A stretch of 64,000 bases of DNA, taken from assembly GCA_023213395.1 (NCBI GenBank), contig CM041465.1, positions 180,737,741 through 180,801,740 on the forward strand, written 5' to 3'. This document shows, piece after piece, positions 45,546-57,576 of the stretch (positions are counted from its first letter, which is position 1; each line of letters opens with the position of its first letter). This DNA is from Cycas panzhihuaensis. Taxonomy: Eukaryota > Cycadophyta. The notes beneath the pieces are model-generated. The model made no database searches. It saw nothing but the letters and a program-made list of their open reading frames with translations, and was not told where the DNA came from. A program made the translations under genes and the position numbers.

Positions 45546-48108
45546 GATGGAGAAGGGATTACCCTTCGCGGTAGGTTGGGTAAGTGCCCTTTAAAAATCA
45601 TAACAACCCGAGCAGACAGGAATGACCTTAGGGAAGAGAGGTATTTCCGAAGGAGGGTTCTCCAGAAGCGGGTCGGAAGGAGTAGAAGAAGAAGCACCTG
45701 TTGCTTCCTTGGTGGCCTGAGATCGCGTAAGGGCATAAGAAGGAGTCACCTCAAGCAACTAGATCACCTTCTTCCCCTTATTCTGGAGCTGCAAAGGTGA
45801 TGGGATATAATGACTAGGGGAATGAGAGGAAGAGGACGAGTCCCGGGTACCCTTCCCTTTGTCTCAGGAAGGACAGGAATTAGGCGATATTCCTTGGTTC
45901 CGATTATTCTTAATTTGGGTATTATGATCACGTTCCCCATATTTAGGGAACAGATCCTTATGAACTAGTTGGTCCAAATTAGGCCTTGAGGCCCATTTAG
46001 GGGAAGAGTCATGTCGGGGGGCATCCTTAGGATGCTGGGCCCTGCAATATGAGTCATCGTGAAAGCACTCCCCATGAATGGAGCACCACTTCTTCTCAAG
46101 CGGGGGATCTGACCTTCTTGCTTGAGAGGACTGGGCATTTCCATTCCTGGGGAAGGGAGCTTGAGTTGTTTGTTGGACTTGTTTGTTGGATGTAGGGGAT
46201 GAGGGAGCTTGAAGTTTGAGCTCCTTCATCGTATGCTCGAATGAGCGTATGGCTGATGTGAGAGGGTCTAAGATCCTCTCAGTCGGGTGAGAGGAAGACT
46301 AGGTAGGTTGTGGAGGTTTGGTATCTTTGGTTGAAGGTGGTGCCTTATGCCGCTATGAGGGCTTAAGAGGTTTCTTGAGACTGGCTTGGATCTCAATAGC
46401 CTCTAACGCCAAACACTTAGCGATCGCGGAGTCACATGGGGTCACCCCCATTTTAAGGACTTCCACATGCACTTCGGGACGAAGTGTATTGACGAAGAGA
46501 TCTCACTTCAACTCCTTGGGCAATGTCGCCTTAGTGGAGTGAAACAAGTCATGGAATCGCCACACAAAGTCACAATTCATTTCATCGTGACCCTGTTTGA
46601 GCGAAAGGAGTGATTTTATTCCGCTCTCGAATGGACGGACTACATCAAAGTAGTTGATGAACTCGTCTACCAATTGCTGGAATGAATAGATGGAGTGGGC
46701 AGAGACAAGAAACCACTTAAGGGCGTCACCCTGCAAGGATCGCGGGAACAATTTCATTAGAATGTGGTCGTAAGCCCAGTAATCGATGCATGTCATAGAA
46801 AAGCTACGCACATGCTCCGCTGGGTCTTGCGATGAAGTTCCATCAAATCTAGGAACTTCAGGAGGATGAGGCGACAGATTGGTTCTTAATGCCTCAATGG
46901 ACAAGGGTGTTGACCTATAGTCCATGAAGGGGCATGCCCTTGCTTGGACCATAGGGTCAACGAATGATGTAGTAGGTAATGAGCAAGGAGCGAATGGGAG
47001 TGGCACATCCATCCCTCCTTAAGGAAACACCCCCTTCTGGGAAGAGACTTGAGGATAAGTGCCTTAGAAGGGAGCTGGGTTCCCTTGTGAAGGCACGGCA
47101 AAAGGAATTACGCTAGATGATGGAAAAGACGGATGCAGAATTGGGTTTTGCCCATCTGGGCCACCCGTAGGTGGGCCGAACCCATATGGGTGTAGTGGAT
47201 CTACTCCATAAGCTGGGAGGTGGCTTCCTCTACCCTGCCCCCAAGATTAAGAAGTATACCCTGGGGGGACGTAAAAGGAAGTACCAACGTGTTGGTTTTG
47301 AGGATGTGTGGGAGCGGGTCCCACATGACTGATAGCTAAAGGGTCAGTAGGACCGATAGGCCTACTAGGAAAGGTATGTGCCACATTAGGGGATAGCACA
47401 TTGGTTTAGCTAGGGAAAGGTATGCTAACCTTCAACTGAGGGAAAGACATACCACAGGAAGATCCTGAAATGCTAGGACTTTGATGAGGGACGGAAGGTG
47501 TAACATGTGTCCCCACAACCAGAATAGGAAAGGAGCGGGATGTATGCATAGGCACAAAAGGCTTGGTTGTTACAGGAAGAGTAGGTGAGGATGAGGCACA
47601 CAGGGGAGGAGCGGAAGAAGAAGAGGCTCCTCCATGAAGAGCATCCTCAAACCATCCAGGACACGGTTGGAGACGTGCTACGCGACGACACTCGTTGAGA
47701 GCTTCAACTACATTGACAGGAGGGGTTCCTACATACTCATAAGAGGTAGTTAGGACCTCGAACGAAGTAGATCCTTTGGGATGCTCCTCATAAGAGTCAC
47801 CAACTGAGTGGTAAGTCTCAAGAGGAAAGGATCCTTCTATCGCATGGGTAGAAGGATGGATGTCGAGCGGGTGACCCTTATGAGTGGGTGACCCTTATGA
47901 GCGGGTAGTAAAGAGGGTCATCACACTCTTGGGTGGACCCCGAAATAGAGGAAGGAAAAACATGGGTTTCCAAAGTTGAAGTGTGGTAGGCCCAATCAGA
48001 AGAGTATCCTTCCACAGTTAAATCAAAATCTGACAAAGGAAGAGGGTGATATTGGGGGTCTTCTAACAATGGAGGTAGACTGCATAAGCGATGAGAAAAG
48101 CGTCGCAT
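45546..48108 (-). pseudogene. Gypsy-5 gag
   Basis: A start is possible at 48108 (MRRFSHRLCSLPPLLEDPQY). A ~350-codon proline/serine-rich N-terminal region follows (for example PIGPTDPLAISHVGPAPTHP). The conserved Gag core lies at about 46390-46880: PEVPRFDGTSSQDPAEHVRS, DHILMKLFPRSLQGDALKWF, FQQLVDEFINYFDVVRPFES and LHSTKATLPKELK. Next a CCHC-like WCSIHGECFHDDSYC (46060-46105) and a basic linker. About ten stops. The unusually long N-terminus and the core are shared with Gypsy-1. Confidence 0.8.
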
Positions 48109-48260
48109 CTAAGGTTAGCCAATAATGTTAGGAAAAGGAAATGGTGACAAAGGCACACGCGTTGGGGGCTGCCGAACGAAGAGATCGAAATAGGAAAAGG
48201 ACCACAAAGAGGTAGCGAAACCAACAGAAGAGAGCGGAAACTAGCTCCTTTACTGGTTGA

Positions 48261-48278
48261 TCCCCAGTATGGTCGCCA
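48261..48278 (-). other. Primer-binding site of Gypsy-5
   Basis: The minus strand reads TGGCGACCATACTGGGGA, two bases inside the 5' LTR. It resembles the TTGGCGACTCTGCTGGGGA site of Ogre/Tat-type gypsy elements and differs from the tRNA-Met site of all others in the window. Confidence 0.8.
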
Positions 48279-48280
48279 GT

Positions 48281-50241
48281 GGATGCGTGGCTACGGGATA
48301 GCTAACTAACTAAGTAGGAATGGTATGAGCAGCCAATGGTATGATTGAGAAAAAGACCTACAAGTAGGGCAAATACCACGCAGGGCACCCCATATGCTGG
48401 AGCGCGAGTTCGAGACTTATAAATGGAATATAGCTACCAGAGAGTGGTCCCCTTGCTTTGAACAAGAGGAGAAGAGGCGTAGGGTTAGCCTGGGTTAACC
48501 TAAGGGAAGGATCCTCCCACCCTTGGATGGCCAGAAGGGGAGGGAGAGAACCCTTCAAGGGTTTACCTAAAGTAACGGGAAACAAGAAAAGGTAGGTAAG
48601 TAGATGGCCTACGGATGGGGTCACTTCAGTTGTTCGGCTAAGCGGAGAACCGAGGGGACATAGAGGGAATAACCAAAGAAAAGAGGTTATGATATGTGTA
48701 GGCAAACTAACCAAGTAAATAAGTAATAGAGTGAGAGGGAAGTTTGCATGGCAAAAAAGGAGAAAAGGCGAGAGGGAAGGTTTCCTAAGCCCTTTTCCTA
48801 TGGCAAAAGGAAATGCAAATGATAAAGTAAACAAAGCATGAATTAAAGCAAAGGTTGATTTCCCTTTCTCTTTCCAATGAGCTAATTACTACTATGTAAA
48901 AGAACTCAAGAGGAAAAAGTGATGGAGTAGAGCGAGAGTATGTACCAGGGACAGAAGCGTGTCGTAATGGTGACGCTCCCAAGAGGCACCCAAAGTTACC
49001 CCACAAGGCACGGCAGACGTGAAGAGTCATGGTGGATCGGAATGAGGGGCTCCCTTACCTTCCCCGAAAAAAGTACTAAAGTACCAAACAAAGGAAAGAA
49101 AGGGACAAAATACTAATAATAAAGGAAGTACACGAGTACAACATAAATGGGAGCACTTACCCACAAAGGAAGAAAGAGGAACAGATCCTTCACGCTTTCT
49201 AAATACCTGCAAGTAAATGACAGTTTCCCCCTAAGAAGAGGAGGAGAGGCTCTTGCCTCAATCAGGGGCTACTGAAAGAAGACTGAGAAATTAGCCTAGA
49301 AGCTGTGAAATAGCAGGTTTGGAACCCTGCTAATGGAGTTAGAGGAAAACACCTGCACTTTAGGATATTTAATGGCTGCCTGAGCAAGAATCTGGTGAGA
49401 TCTCTCCAAAGGGGCCCTCTCCAAGGCGTGTGACGGGCTGGGAAGATGTCCTAGCCTTACCAAAGGAGAGCTGGGCACTGGAGGAGAGGCGCAGGTCTTG
49501 TAGCAGTAGTAGAGTAGCAGAGAATAGCAGAGCACAGGGCAGTTTCCTTGAAGAGCAATCTAAAAAATGAACAAAAGATGATAAAAATGAGTTGAAGAGG
49601 ACTTAAATACCCAGCCCAAACCCTAAAGCGAGCGATTAGGGCGTAATTAGTGACAAGTCAAGTCGTGAGACACGTGGTAGTTTTGTAATAAATGTGAAAT
49701 TACCACGGCAGTTTTTAAAAAATAAATTTGAACAGCCATCCCACCGCAAAATCTGCGGTACCGCAAAATTCGCGGCGGTATACAACTGGAGGCTAAACCT
49801 AGTCCGAACAGCCAGCCTGGGCTATGGGCCAATGACAAAAAAGGCTAATGGGGGGCTGAGACACCTACCCGAGGGAAAACAAGCCAACAAACGAGTCCAG
49901 AAGAGCAAAAATAGGATCTAAACGATGTGGCAAGTCAACCAAACAATGATGGGTCATCACACGGGTAGAGGTAGCGCAAGCCAAGTGGATCCTGGAGTGA
50001 GTAGGGTAGAATACGGGAAGTGGAATGGCCACTGGGGTGTCACACTCACTGGGAATGTGCCCCCACTATAGTCGTAATAGGCTAAATAAGTGTAGACGAA
50101 GAAAAAATCATCTACAAGGTCACAACATGCAAACATGCAAGTAAACACTCATCTCAAAAGAAAGCGATGATAAGGTGAGAAGCATACCTACACTTACCTG
50201 AGTCGATAATTCCGTATCCATTCTTGGAAGCCAGGAAACAC
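48281..50241 (-). repeat. 5' LTR of Gypsy-5
   Basis: 1961 bp partner of 37549-39529. On the minus strand it has a TATA-like GGGTATTTAAGTCC at about 49600-49613 (equivalent near 38866-38880) and a cluster of CCGCAAAATCTGCGG / GGTACC words at 49743-49782. TSD AAGTT follows. Confidence 0.9.
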
Positions 50242-51300
50242 AAGTTTTCCATGCCATGAATTGATGACATGTTAGATGAGATCCATGCTGTTGCAATTTT
50301 TACCAAACTCAATTTACAGTCAAGATATTACCAAATCCCTATCTTGCCAGAGGATCAACATAAAATGACTTTCCGAACCCACCGTAGTCGCTTTGAGTTC
50401 CAAGTCATGCCCTTTGGCCTATGTAATGCTATGGCCACCTTTTAGGCCCTTACAAATAAGATCTTTTTCCCATACCTACAAAAATTTATCATTGTCTTCT
50501 TCAATAATATTCTTATCTGTAGTGTAAATATGCCTACTCACATCCTGCATCTACAAATAGTCCTTCACATCCTAGCTGAGAATAAACTATATGCTAAACT
50601 CTCTAAATGTGAGTTTAGGAAATTTAAACTATAAAACCTTGGTCATATTATATCCTTTGTAGGGATTTAGGTAGATCCCAATAAAATATCTGTCATCACT
50701 AATTAGCCAACCCTAAAAACCCTGACCTAATTGCAGGCTTTCCTAGGACTTACCCGATTCTATCATTGGTTTGTTCAAAATTATGCCACATTAACCATCC
50801 CCTTAACCTACTTACTTTGGAAGGATTCCTTCCAATGATCCCTCTCAACCAATGAAGCCTTCCTCTATCTAAAGGAGGTCATGAAAACCACCCTAGTTTT
50901 GGCCTCTCCTAACTTTACTCAGCCTATCCAATTAGAATGTGATGCCTCTGGGATTAGATTGGGTACAATCTTAATGTAGGGCTTCCATCCCATCACCTTT
51001 AAAAGTCAAAAACTTAAAGATCATGAGTGTAGACTATCTACCTATCAAAAAGAAATGTGAGCCATTCTCCATGCTATTCATAAATGGCGACAATATCTAC
51101 ATGGTTCTAAATTTACTATCCTCACTGATCATCGTAGCCTTCACCGCTTACTAGATCAACTAGTCCTCTTAGAAGAGTAGGTTAAATGAGTCGACTACCT
51201 CCAAGTTTATAATTTTACAATCACATATAAAAAGGGAAAAGATAACATTGTGGCAGATGCTCTCTCAAGGCTACCTTCACCTACACTTGACAATAACACC
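50242..51300 (+). pseudogene. Gypsy-4 reverse transcriptase (C-terminal) and RNase H
   Basis: IDDMLDEIHAVAIFTKLNLQ, RSRFEFQVMPFGLCNAMATF and FIIVFFNNILICS, where the catalytic FFDD has become FFNN (50497-50508), abolishing polymerase activity. Then KCEFRKFKL, LGHIIS and LQAFLGLTRFYHWFVQNYA. RNase H: IQLECDASGIRLG, YQKEM.AILHAIHKWRQYL, LTDHRSLHRLL and KGKDNIVADALSRLP. About ten stops, several of them CAG/CAA or TGG derived. Confidence 0.88.
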
Positions 51301-52585
51301 AGTCACACTAAGGACCCTACCATTTATGTTATTTTTTCCCCACAATTAACATGGATACAAGATTTAGTTATGGTTAACTAAACCCAACCTAATTTTATAC
51401 ATTGGGCTGATAAGGTCCACACTCATAAGGATTGGTCCATCCATAATAATCTTCTCTTGTATCAAAATTACATATTCATACACCCCCACTCAACTTTTAT
51501 TCTGTAAAATTTATCAGGATATTATTCTTCCCCTCTTCGTGGTCATTCTTGTTTTGATAAAACTTATCATAGGATACATTCTGATTTCTTTTAGCTAGAA
51601 ATGAAATCCACCATCCTTACCTTTGTCTCAGAATGTGATACATACCAACATAACAATGCCAATACGAAACCCCAACCAGGCCTCCTTCAATTGTTTCATA
51701 TCGCATAAGGTAAATGGCAAGATATTACCATGGACTTTATAATGGGCTTACCACTATCTGCCAGATCTGACTCCATTTTAGTAGTCATAGGTAGGTTGAA
51801 AAAATATGCCTACTTATTACCTATCCACATAACCTATAAGGCTCCACGTATCGTGAACATTTACATCTAGATAATATCTTGTTTGCACGGTTTTCCATCC
51901 ACTATTGTACATGATCGCGACCCTAAATTCACTAGCTTCTTTTGGCATGAGCTATTCTACGTATGAGGAACATCATTCAACATGAGTTCATCATACCATC
52001 CATATACCAATGGCCAATCTAAAGTCCTCAACAAAACTTTGGAGACCTACTTATGTTGCTTTGCATTTGACCACCAGTTTAGATGGACATCATGGCTAGC
52101 CCTAACTGAGTATTGGTATAACTCCTCACATCATTCAGCCATTGGAATGTCTCCATTTTTTGTTGTCTATGAGTATCCCTCATTGTCCCATTACACCTTG
52201 GCTACCAACCTCTACATGATAACATTACAATAAAAACTGTAGCATATGGACCAAATTCTCCATACCCTTAAACAAAACCTACCCATGGCCCAGAATCAAA
52301 TGAAATAATTAGCAAACTGTCATCACTCTAATCACTCCTTTAATATTGATGATCTTATATTCCTTCATATCCAACCTTATAAGAAATAATCCCTTCACCA
52401 TCATAAGAACTGCAAACTTATCCCTCGATATTATAGCCCCTATAAAGTCTTTAAACATATTGGTGAAGTTGCATATGCTCTCGACCTTCCCCCCACCACT
52501 AACATCCATAATATTTTTCAAGTCTCCTGTCTTTGGAAGTGTCTAAGCAAAACCCATATTCCCTAGACAACCCTTCTAATTTTGG
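51301..52585 (+). pseudogene. Gypsy-4 integrase
   Basis: The zinc-finger part is weak (HRIHSDFF...CDTYQHNNA). The core has GKWQDITMDFIMGLPLS (first Asp), FPSTIVHDRDPKFTSFFWHE (second Asp) and HPYTNGQSKVLNKTLETYL. There the catalytic Glu expected in NGQTEVVNR is changed to Lys, since it reads SKV. TLTEYWYNSSHHSAIGMSPF and FKHIGEVAYALDLPPTTNIH complete it, ending in the GPF-like region before the chromodomain. Stops near 51530, 51590, 51870 and 52230. Confidence 0.85.
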
Positions 52586-52605
52586 ATGAAGAGAAAACCT
52601 TGTTT

Positions 52606-52772
52606 ATACCTCTAGAATGTATATTGGCCACTAGATAATTCTATCTCTGAAATCGATCCATTTCAGATTATTTGATATAGTGGATAGACTGTAACTCTAA
52701 CGAAGAAACTTGGGAATCTGATGATTTTATCAAAAAACACCTACATCTCACATGCCTCAAGGACTCAGCATC
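52606..52772 (+). pseudogene. Gypsy-4 chromodomain
   Basis: PLECILATR.FYL.NRSISD followed by YLI.WIDCNSNEETWESDDF and IKKHLHL fits the chromodomain pattern (ILD.R...RNR.I.EYLVKW....E.TWE....I). Three stops stand at positions that are usually Gln, Arg or Trp/Lys. In active chromoviruses it directs integration toward modified histones. Its presence assigns the element to the chromovirus branch. Confidence 0.75.
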
Positions 52773-52787
52773 TTAAGGGAGGGGACA
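52773..52787 (+). other. Polypurine tract of Gypsy-4
   Basis: AAGGGAGGGGACA directly before the 3' LTR start TGTTACATAAC. Confidence 0.85.
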
Positions 52788-53205
52788 TGTTACATAACTC
52801 ATCTTACTAAGTTATGTAAAACACTATTATATGAAGAGCTATCAATAGGTTAAGAGATAAGGTTAATTATGGAACTTTGTGTATGAGTCAATAAGCTGGC
52901 CAATGGTATGCAAGGCCACTATGCCGTCTAATAGAATGTAAAACTGCTTAGGCCACTAATAGGATTATATATAAAATACCCTCTTTTGTCTATATAAGGG
53001 TCATAAATTATAAATTATGGTTATCTTGATGTAACTTTTTATAAAGATTATGTTGTAGTACTCTCTATTTTGGTGATCATTCAATGCTCTTGTGGTCTTG
53101 TGAAGTTATCTATTAATTTATTTGCCCTATTGGATAGAATAAAGCTGTTGCAATTGTCATTTTTCTAATATCTCAAGGAGCACTAGTGAGAAGAAACATC
53201 CTAAA
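52788..53205 (+). repeat. 3' LTR of Gypsy-4
   Basis: ~418 bp partner of 33707-34122. The right edge is estimated from loss of similarity (CATCCTAA against TTTTTAA) and from the candidate TSD GCACC. Confidence 0.83.
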
Positions 53206-53309
53206 GCACCATTATATAGGATAATAACTGAAAGCTTCCCTTGGAGACCCAAAAACTTAAAGCCTAGCAATCTTCTAGGTAATAAGACACATTATTTTAA
53301 ACTATCCTT

Positions 53310-54470
53310 GGGGGGGCATTTGAATAGACTTAATTTTGAAACATAATAATTATACATTTTGGTAATATAATCATCCTTAAGTTTGATGGATCAAATTTCT
53401 TGAATTAGAGTAGGAGGATGAGACCCATCCTCATAGCTAAAGTCATGTGGGATATTGTGAAGATAAGATATATCGAAGTTGGTCAGAATGCCACTCCAGC
53501 AGAACTACAAGCTTATAATGAATGTATGAAGAAGGATAATGAAGCATTAACATTAATATTTTACACCTTAGAAGATCATATTTTCCTAAGATTTAGTGAG
53601 GCATCAAAATCCAAAGAATCATGGGATACATTATAACTTATCTATGAAGGAGTAGCCTCATCAAAGCTCTAAATTCTAAGGAGTAAATTTGAAAACTTGA
53701 GGATATCACCGAAGGAGACCACCAATGAGTTTATAACAAAAATTTAAGATCTTGTGAACTAAATTAGATCTCTTGGAGAAACACTTATTGAATAAAAGGT
53801 TATGGAATGAATACTTAGATGTGTTGGTAAAATTAAAAGGTTTGAGATGGTAGCCACAAGTATAAAGGTATCTAAGGACCTAAGCAACTTGAAGATAAAA
53901 TAATTAAGTATTATGTTGATGGATATTGAAGAAAAGAAGGGCATAAATGAATCCTTAGAACATACCTTTGCAACAAAGGCTAGAATCAAATCTAATACCC
54001 AAGTTAAAAGCTCAAGGACAAGGAATCAATCCCCAATGGAGAGAGATAGGAATCTAAGACAAGATACACACCAAAAGCAACATCCTAGATACCAAGCTCC
54101 TCATCAAAGGCATCAAGAATATAATCAAAGATACCTAAGTCAACATAGATACCAAAGCCAAGAAATTTATTAAGAAGCTAGCCAATGTTATCATAATTGC
54201 CAAGACCAAAGCAATTTTCAAAGGGCCAATTCAAATTATCCAAGTAATAGATAAAGAGACAATCAAGGCCCATATTTAGAAAGGAGAAGGACACTTTCTA
54301 TGGATAGAGGAACCTCTAGAAGCAGGAATTTAAGTCAAAGAGGAAGGGATCATATCCATTGTACATATTATCATAATGTTGGCTATACTAAAGATAGATA
54401 TTTTGCCAAAAATAGCCCTCTAACAAGAGGAAGTGCTAATACAGCCATTGAAAATAGAGAAAATGATTGC
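53310..54470 (+). pseudogene. Copia-3 gag
   Basis: ILKFDGSNFLN.SRRMRPIL is the copia Gag opening, with Trp changed to a stop. The UBN2 core includes LTLIFYTLEDHIFLRFSEAS and SKESWDTL, then LRSKFENLRISPKETTNEFI. A glutamine/arginine-rich stretch (53990-54340) precedes the degenerate knuckle CTYYHNVGYTKDRYF, where the second Cys, the His and the last Cys are altered. About nine stops. It is separated from the leader by Gypsy-4. Confidence 0.8.
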
Positions 54471-55680
54471 CTATTTTTATCAAGCCTTGTTGACCACAAA
54501 GAAGAAGATTGTTGGTGCATAGACTCTAGATGCTCCACATATATGACACATAAGGAAGAGATATTCCAAACTATTAGCAGGTCTAAGAAGGGCATAATCA
54601 TGTTTGATGGTGACACATCTCATGAATCTAGTGGAAGGAGTAAAGTTATCATCACAACAAACTCAAGAGAAAATAGATATCTTGATGATATTCTTTGTGT
54701 TCCAACTCTCAAGAAAAATCTCTTATCTGTGGGATAGATAATGGAATAGGATTATAAGATTATGTTTGACAATGATGAATATACCATCAAGGACAAAAGA
54801 AAAAACAAAGGTGTTATTGCCAAAGGAAAGAAGACTAGTAATAGATTCTTCAAGTTAGTTATAACCCCTTCAGATAATTATACATTGAAGATAATAACCA
54901 AGACAGATAGTGACATGTGGCATAAAAGGTTTGGCCACTTAAACTATGGAAGCTTAGCCCTCATGAAAAGGATGAATATGGTTGAAGGTCTATGACAAAT
55001 TGAAGCTAATAAGGATATATGTGAGGGATGTCTCCTAGGTAAGCAACATAGGGAAAGCTTTCCTAATGGAAGCTATAGAGCAAAGAGGCCACTTCAATTA
55101 ATTTGCATAGATCTTTGTGGTCTAATAGATGCCCTATCTCTAGTAGGTGTAAAGTTTTTCCTCACCTTTATTGATGATTATACAAGGAAGACATGGGTCT
55201 AATTCTTAAAATTCAAGTCAAATGCATTTCAATTCTTTGTGGACTTCAAAGCCTTTGTGGAGAAGAAAAGCATCCACAAAATACTTTCCCTAAGATAAGA
55301 TAATGGGAGAGAGTTTATTTCTAGTGAGTTTAATACCTATTGTACCTACCATGGCATTAGAAGTTAATATATAAATCCCTATACACCATAACAAAATGGG
55401 GTTATTGAATGTAAAAATCACATCATAGTTGAAATGGCTAGGTGCATGCTTAGGGATAAGAAATTAGGACATCAATTTTGGGTATAAGTTGTCCATACAA
55501 TAATATATCTCCTAAATAGGTATACCACCAAAGCCCTTAGGTGGATGACACCTAAAGAAGTATAGGTAGGTTATAAACCTAGCATTCATCACTTGAGAGT
55601 ATCTAATGCCTTGCTTTTGACCACATTCTAGAATAGAAAAGGACTAAACTTGATAATAAGAGTACAAAGTGCATATTTAT
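54471..55680 (+). pseudogene. Copia-3 protease and integrase
   Basis: Protease: CWCIDSRCSTYMTHKEEIF, where DSGCSTHMT has become DSRCS, losing the essential Gly. Next ILCVPTLKKNLLSVG. Integrase zinc finger: MWHKRFGHLNYGSLALMKRM and ICEGCLLGKQHRESF. Core: ICIDLCG, FIDDYTRKTWV, LR.DNGREFIS (second Asp) and P.QNGVIECKNHIIVEMARC (Glu). C-terminal block: AVHTIIYLLNRYTTKAL-like. It goes out of frame near 55620. Confidence 0.83.
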
Positions 55681-55689
55681 TAGATATAG

Positions 55690-57560
55690 TGATATGTCAA
55701 AATCCTATAAGGTATATGATCCAAAGAAAAGAAAGGTTATTATTAGTAGAGATATTATATTTAAGGAAGATGATTTCTATCAACTAAATTATATCCAAGA
55801 TAAAGGTAAAACTATTATAATTAACTTCGATTCATTTCCAAGGTCCGCATATGTGCCACCTAGACTAGACCCTAGGCCAAGTGATGAGGGAACCTCCACT
55901 CGATCTCAAAGGTTTCCTAAATGGGTTCAAAGAGGTCATGACTTACACAATATACTGAATAATAAATTTGAAAGAAGACCTACTTATTCAAGTCGAGTTA
56001 ACTTTGCCCTCATGAGTCAAGTGATGGAAGTCAATGAGCCTCACGCTTTTGAAGAGGTAAATACTCACGATAATAGGAGAAATACTATGGAAGATGAGTA
56101 TAACTCTATAGTGAAGAATGATACATGGGAACTTGTTGACCTTCCTCCCAACAAAATAACCATTAGAACCAAATGGGTCTATAAGACCAAGTTTAGATCT
56201 GACAGATCCATTGATAAACATAAGGCTAGACTTGTTGCCAAGGGATATGCACAAAGATAAAGCATAGACTATAATGAAACCTTTTCTCATATTACTCAAA
56301 TAGAGACTGTTCGTATGATGTTAAGTCTAATAGCCCAAAAAGGTTAGAATATTTACCAAATGGATATCAAGAATGCCTTTCTCAATGGCTACATTAGAGA
56401 AGAAATATATATTCAAGAACTAAAAGGTTTTGAAGTTACGGGGGAAGAGAATAAAGTGTATAAAATTAAAAAGGTACTTTATGGTTTGAAACAAGCACCT
56501 AGAGCATGGTACTCTAGGATAGATAAATATTTAGAGATCAAGGATTCGAGAGAACCTAATTGGATCTAAACCTATACATCAAGATCGAGGGAGACTCCAT
56601 ATTGATTATGGGACTTTATGTTGATGATTTGGTCTGTACAGAAAATGACTCATATGTTTCCTAAAAGTTCAATGATGGCATGTGCAAAGAGTTCAAAATG
56701 ACAAACTTGGAGCTAATGCATTACTTCCTAGGATTGGAAGTATGGCAAGATGATAATGGAATCTTCATTTCACAAAGGAAATATACCTTGGACTTACTCC
56801 AAAAGTTTAAGATGAATAACTACAAAGTGTTGGCCACACCACCAAAAGTTAGAATCAAACTGTCCAAACTTGATGATTCTGCTCCAGTTGATTCTATATT
56901 ATATAGACAATTAATTGGAAGTCTAATTTATTTAACATCAATATGACTAGATGTCATGCATGCAGTTAGTGTTGTGTCAAGGTTTATATAAGATCCCAAA
57001 ACTACACATTGCCAAGTGGCTAAATGAATTCTAAGGTATCTAAAAGGCACTAAAAACTATACGTTACATTATAAACCTTCATTAAATTTTATATTGATCA
57101 AGTATACAGATTCAAATTAGGCATGTGATGTTGATGATAAAAAATCTACTTCTAGATACACCTTTAATTTAGGTTTATCCTCTATAGCACGGAGTACCAA
57201 AAAGCAAAATACCATCTACTTATCCATAGCTAAAGCAAAATATAAGGCAGTAGTATCAAGTGCATGTGAAATGGTTTGGCTACGTCATTTACTTCATGAT
57301 CTCCAATTGAAATAGGATGACCCTAATAAAATATAGTGTGACAATTAGAGTACTATTCATATGACACATAATCTAGTTTTTCATGGAAGGACTAAACACA
57401 TTAAGACATAATATCACTTCATATAGGAACTTGGTCAAGCAAATAAAATAGTGTTGGTTTATTGCAGTACAGAAGATCAAACGATAGATATTTTCACAAA
57501 AGTACTTAGAAAAGTTAAATTTCACAAATTTAGAGATAAGCTTGGAGTTATATGAAATGA
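55690..57560 (+). pseudogene. Copia-3 reverse transcriptase and RNase H
   Basis: After a frame change at ~55690, SYKVYDPKKRKVIISRDIIF leads into a 188-codon open stretch ending RLVAKGYAQR (56260). RT continues with [40 protein letters not shown], an intact GLYVDDLV in another frame near 56608-56634, and MTNLELMHYFLGLEVWQDDN. RNase H: YTDSN.ACDVDDKKSTSRYT, LSIAKAKYKAVV and VFHGRTKHIKT, ending DIFTKVLRKVKFHKFR. At least two frameshifts and many stops. Confidence 0.87.
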
Positions 57561-57564
57561 CTAT

Positions 57565-57576
57565 TATGGGGGAAAA
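57565..57576 (+). other. Polypurine tract of Copia-3
   Basis: ATGGGGGAAAA immediately before the 3' LTR. Confidence 0.75.

Larger units (their letters stand above)
37549..50241 (-). mobile_element. Gypsy-5, large non-autonomous Tat-like gypsy with an antisense gene
   Basis: 12,693 bp with perfect TSD AAGTT (37544-37548 and 50242-50246) that also restores the Gypsy-4 reading frame. LTRs are ~1.97 kb. On the minus strand: primer-binding site, long gag, protease, linker and the first ~60 codons of RT. Then comes a plus-strand gene (40891-43650), and then a minus-strand RNase H-like frame before a polypurine tract and the 3' LTR. Most of RT, the ordinary RNase H and integrase are absent. GC content is visibly higher than in neighbours. 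It has the youngest position in a four-level nest. Confidence 0.9.
33707..53205 (+). mobile_element. Gypsy-4, chromovirus-type Ty3/gypsy containing nested Gypsy-5
   Basis: LTRs of ~416 bp, a primer-binding site, gag, protease, RT, RNase H, integrase, a C-terminal chromodomain and a polypurine tract lie in order on the plus strand. The possible TSD is GCACT (33702-33706) against GCACC (53206-53210), one mismatch. Without Gypsy-5 it is ~6.8 kb. The chromodomain after integrase defines a chromovirus. Catalytic residues of protease and RT are mutated and stops are frequent. Confidence 0.87.
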
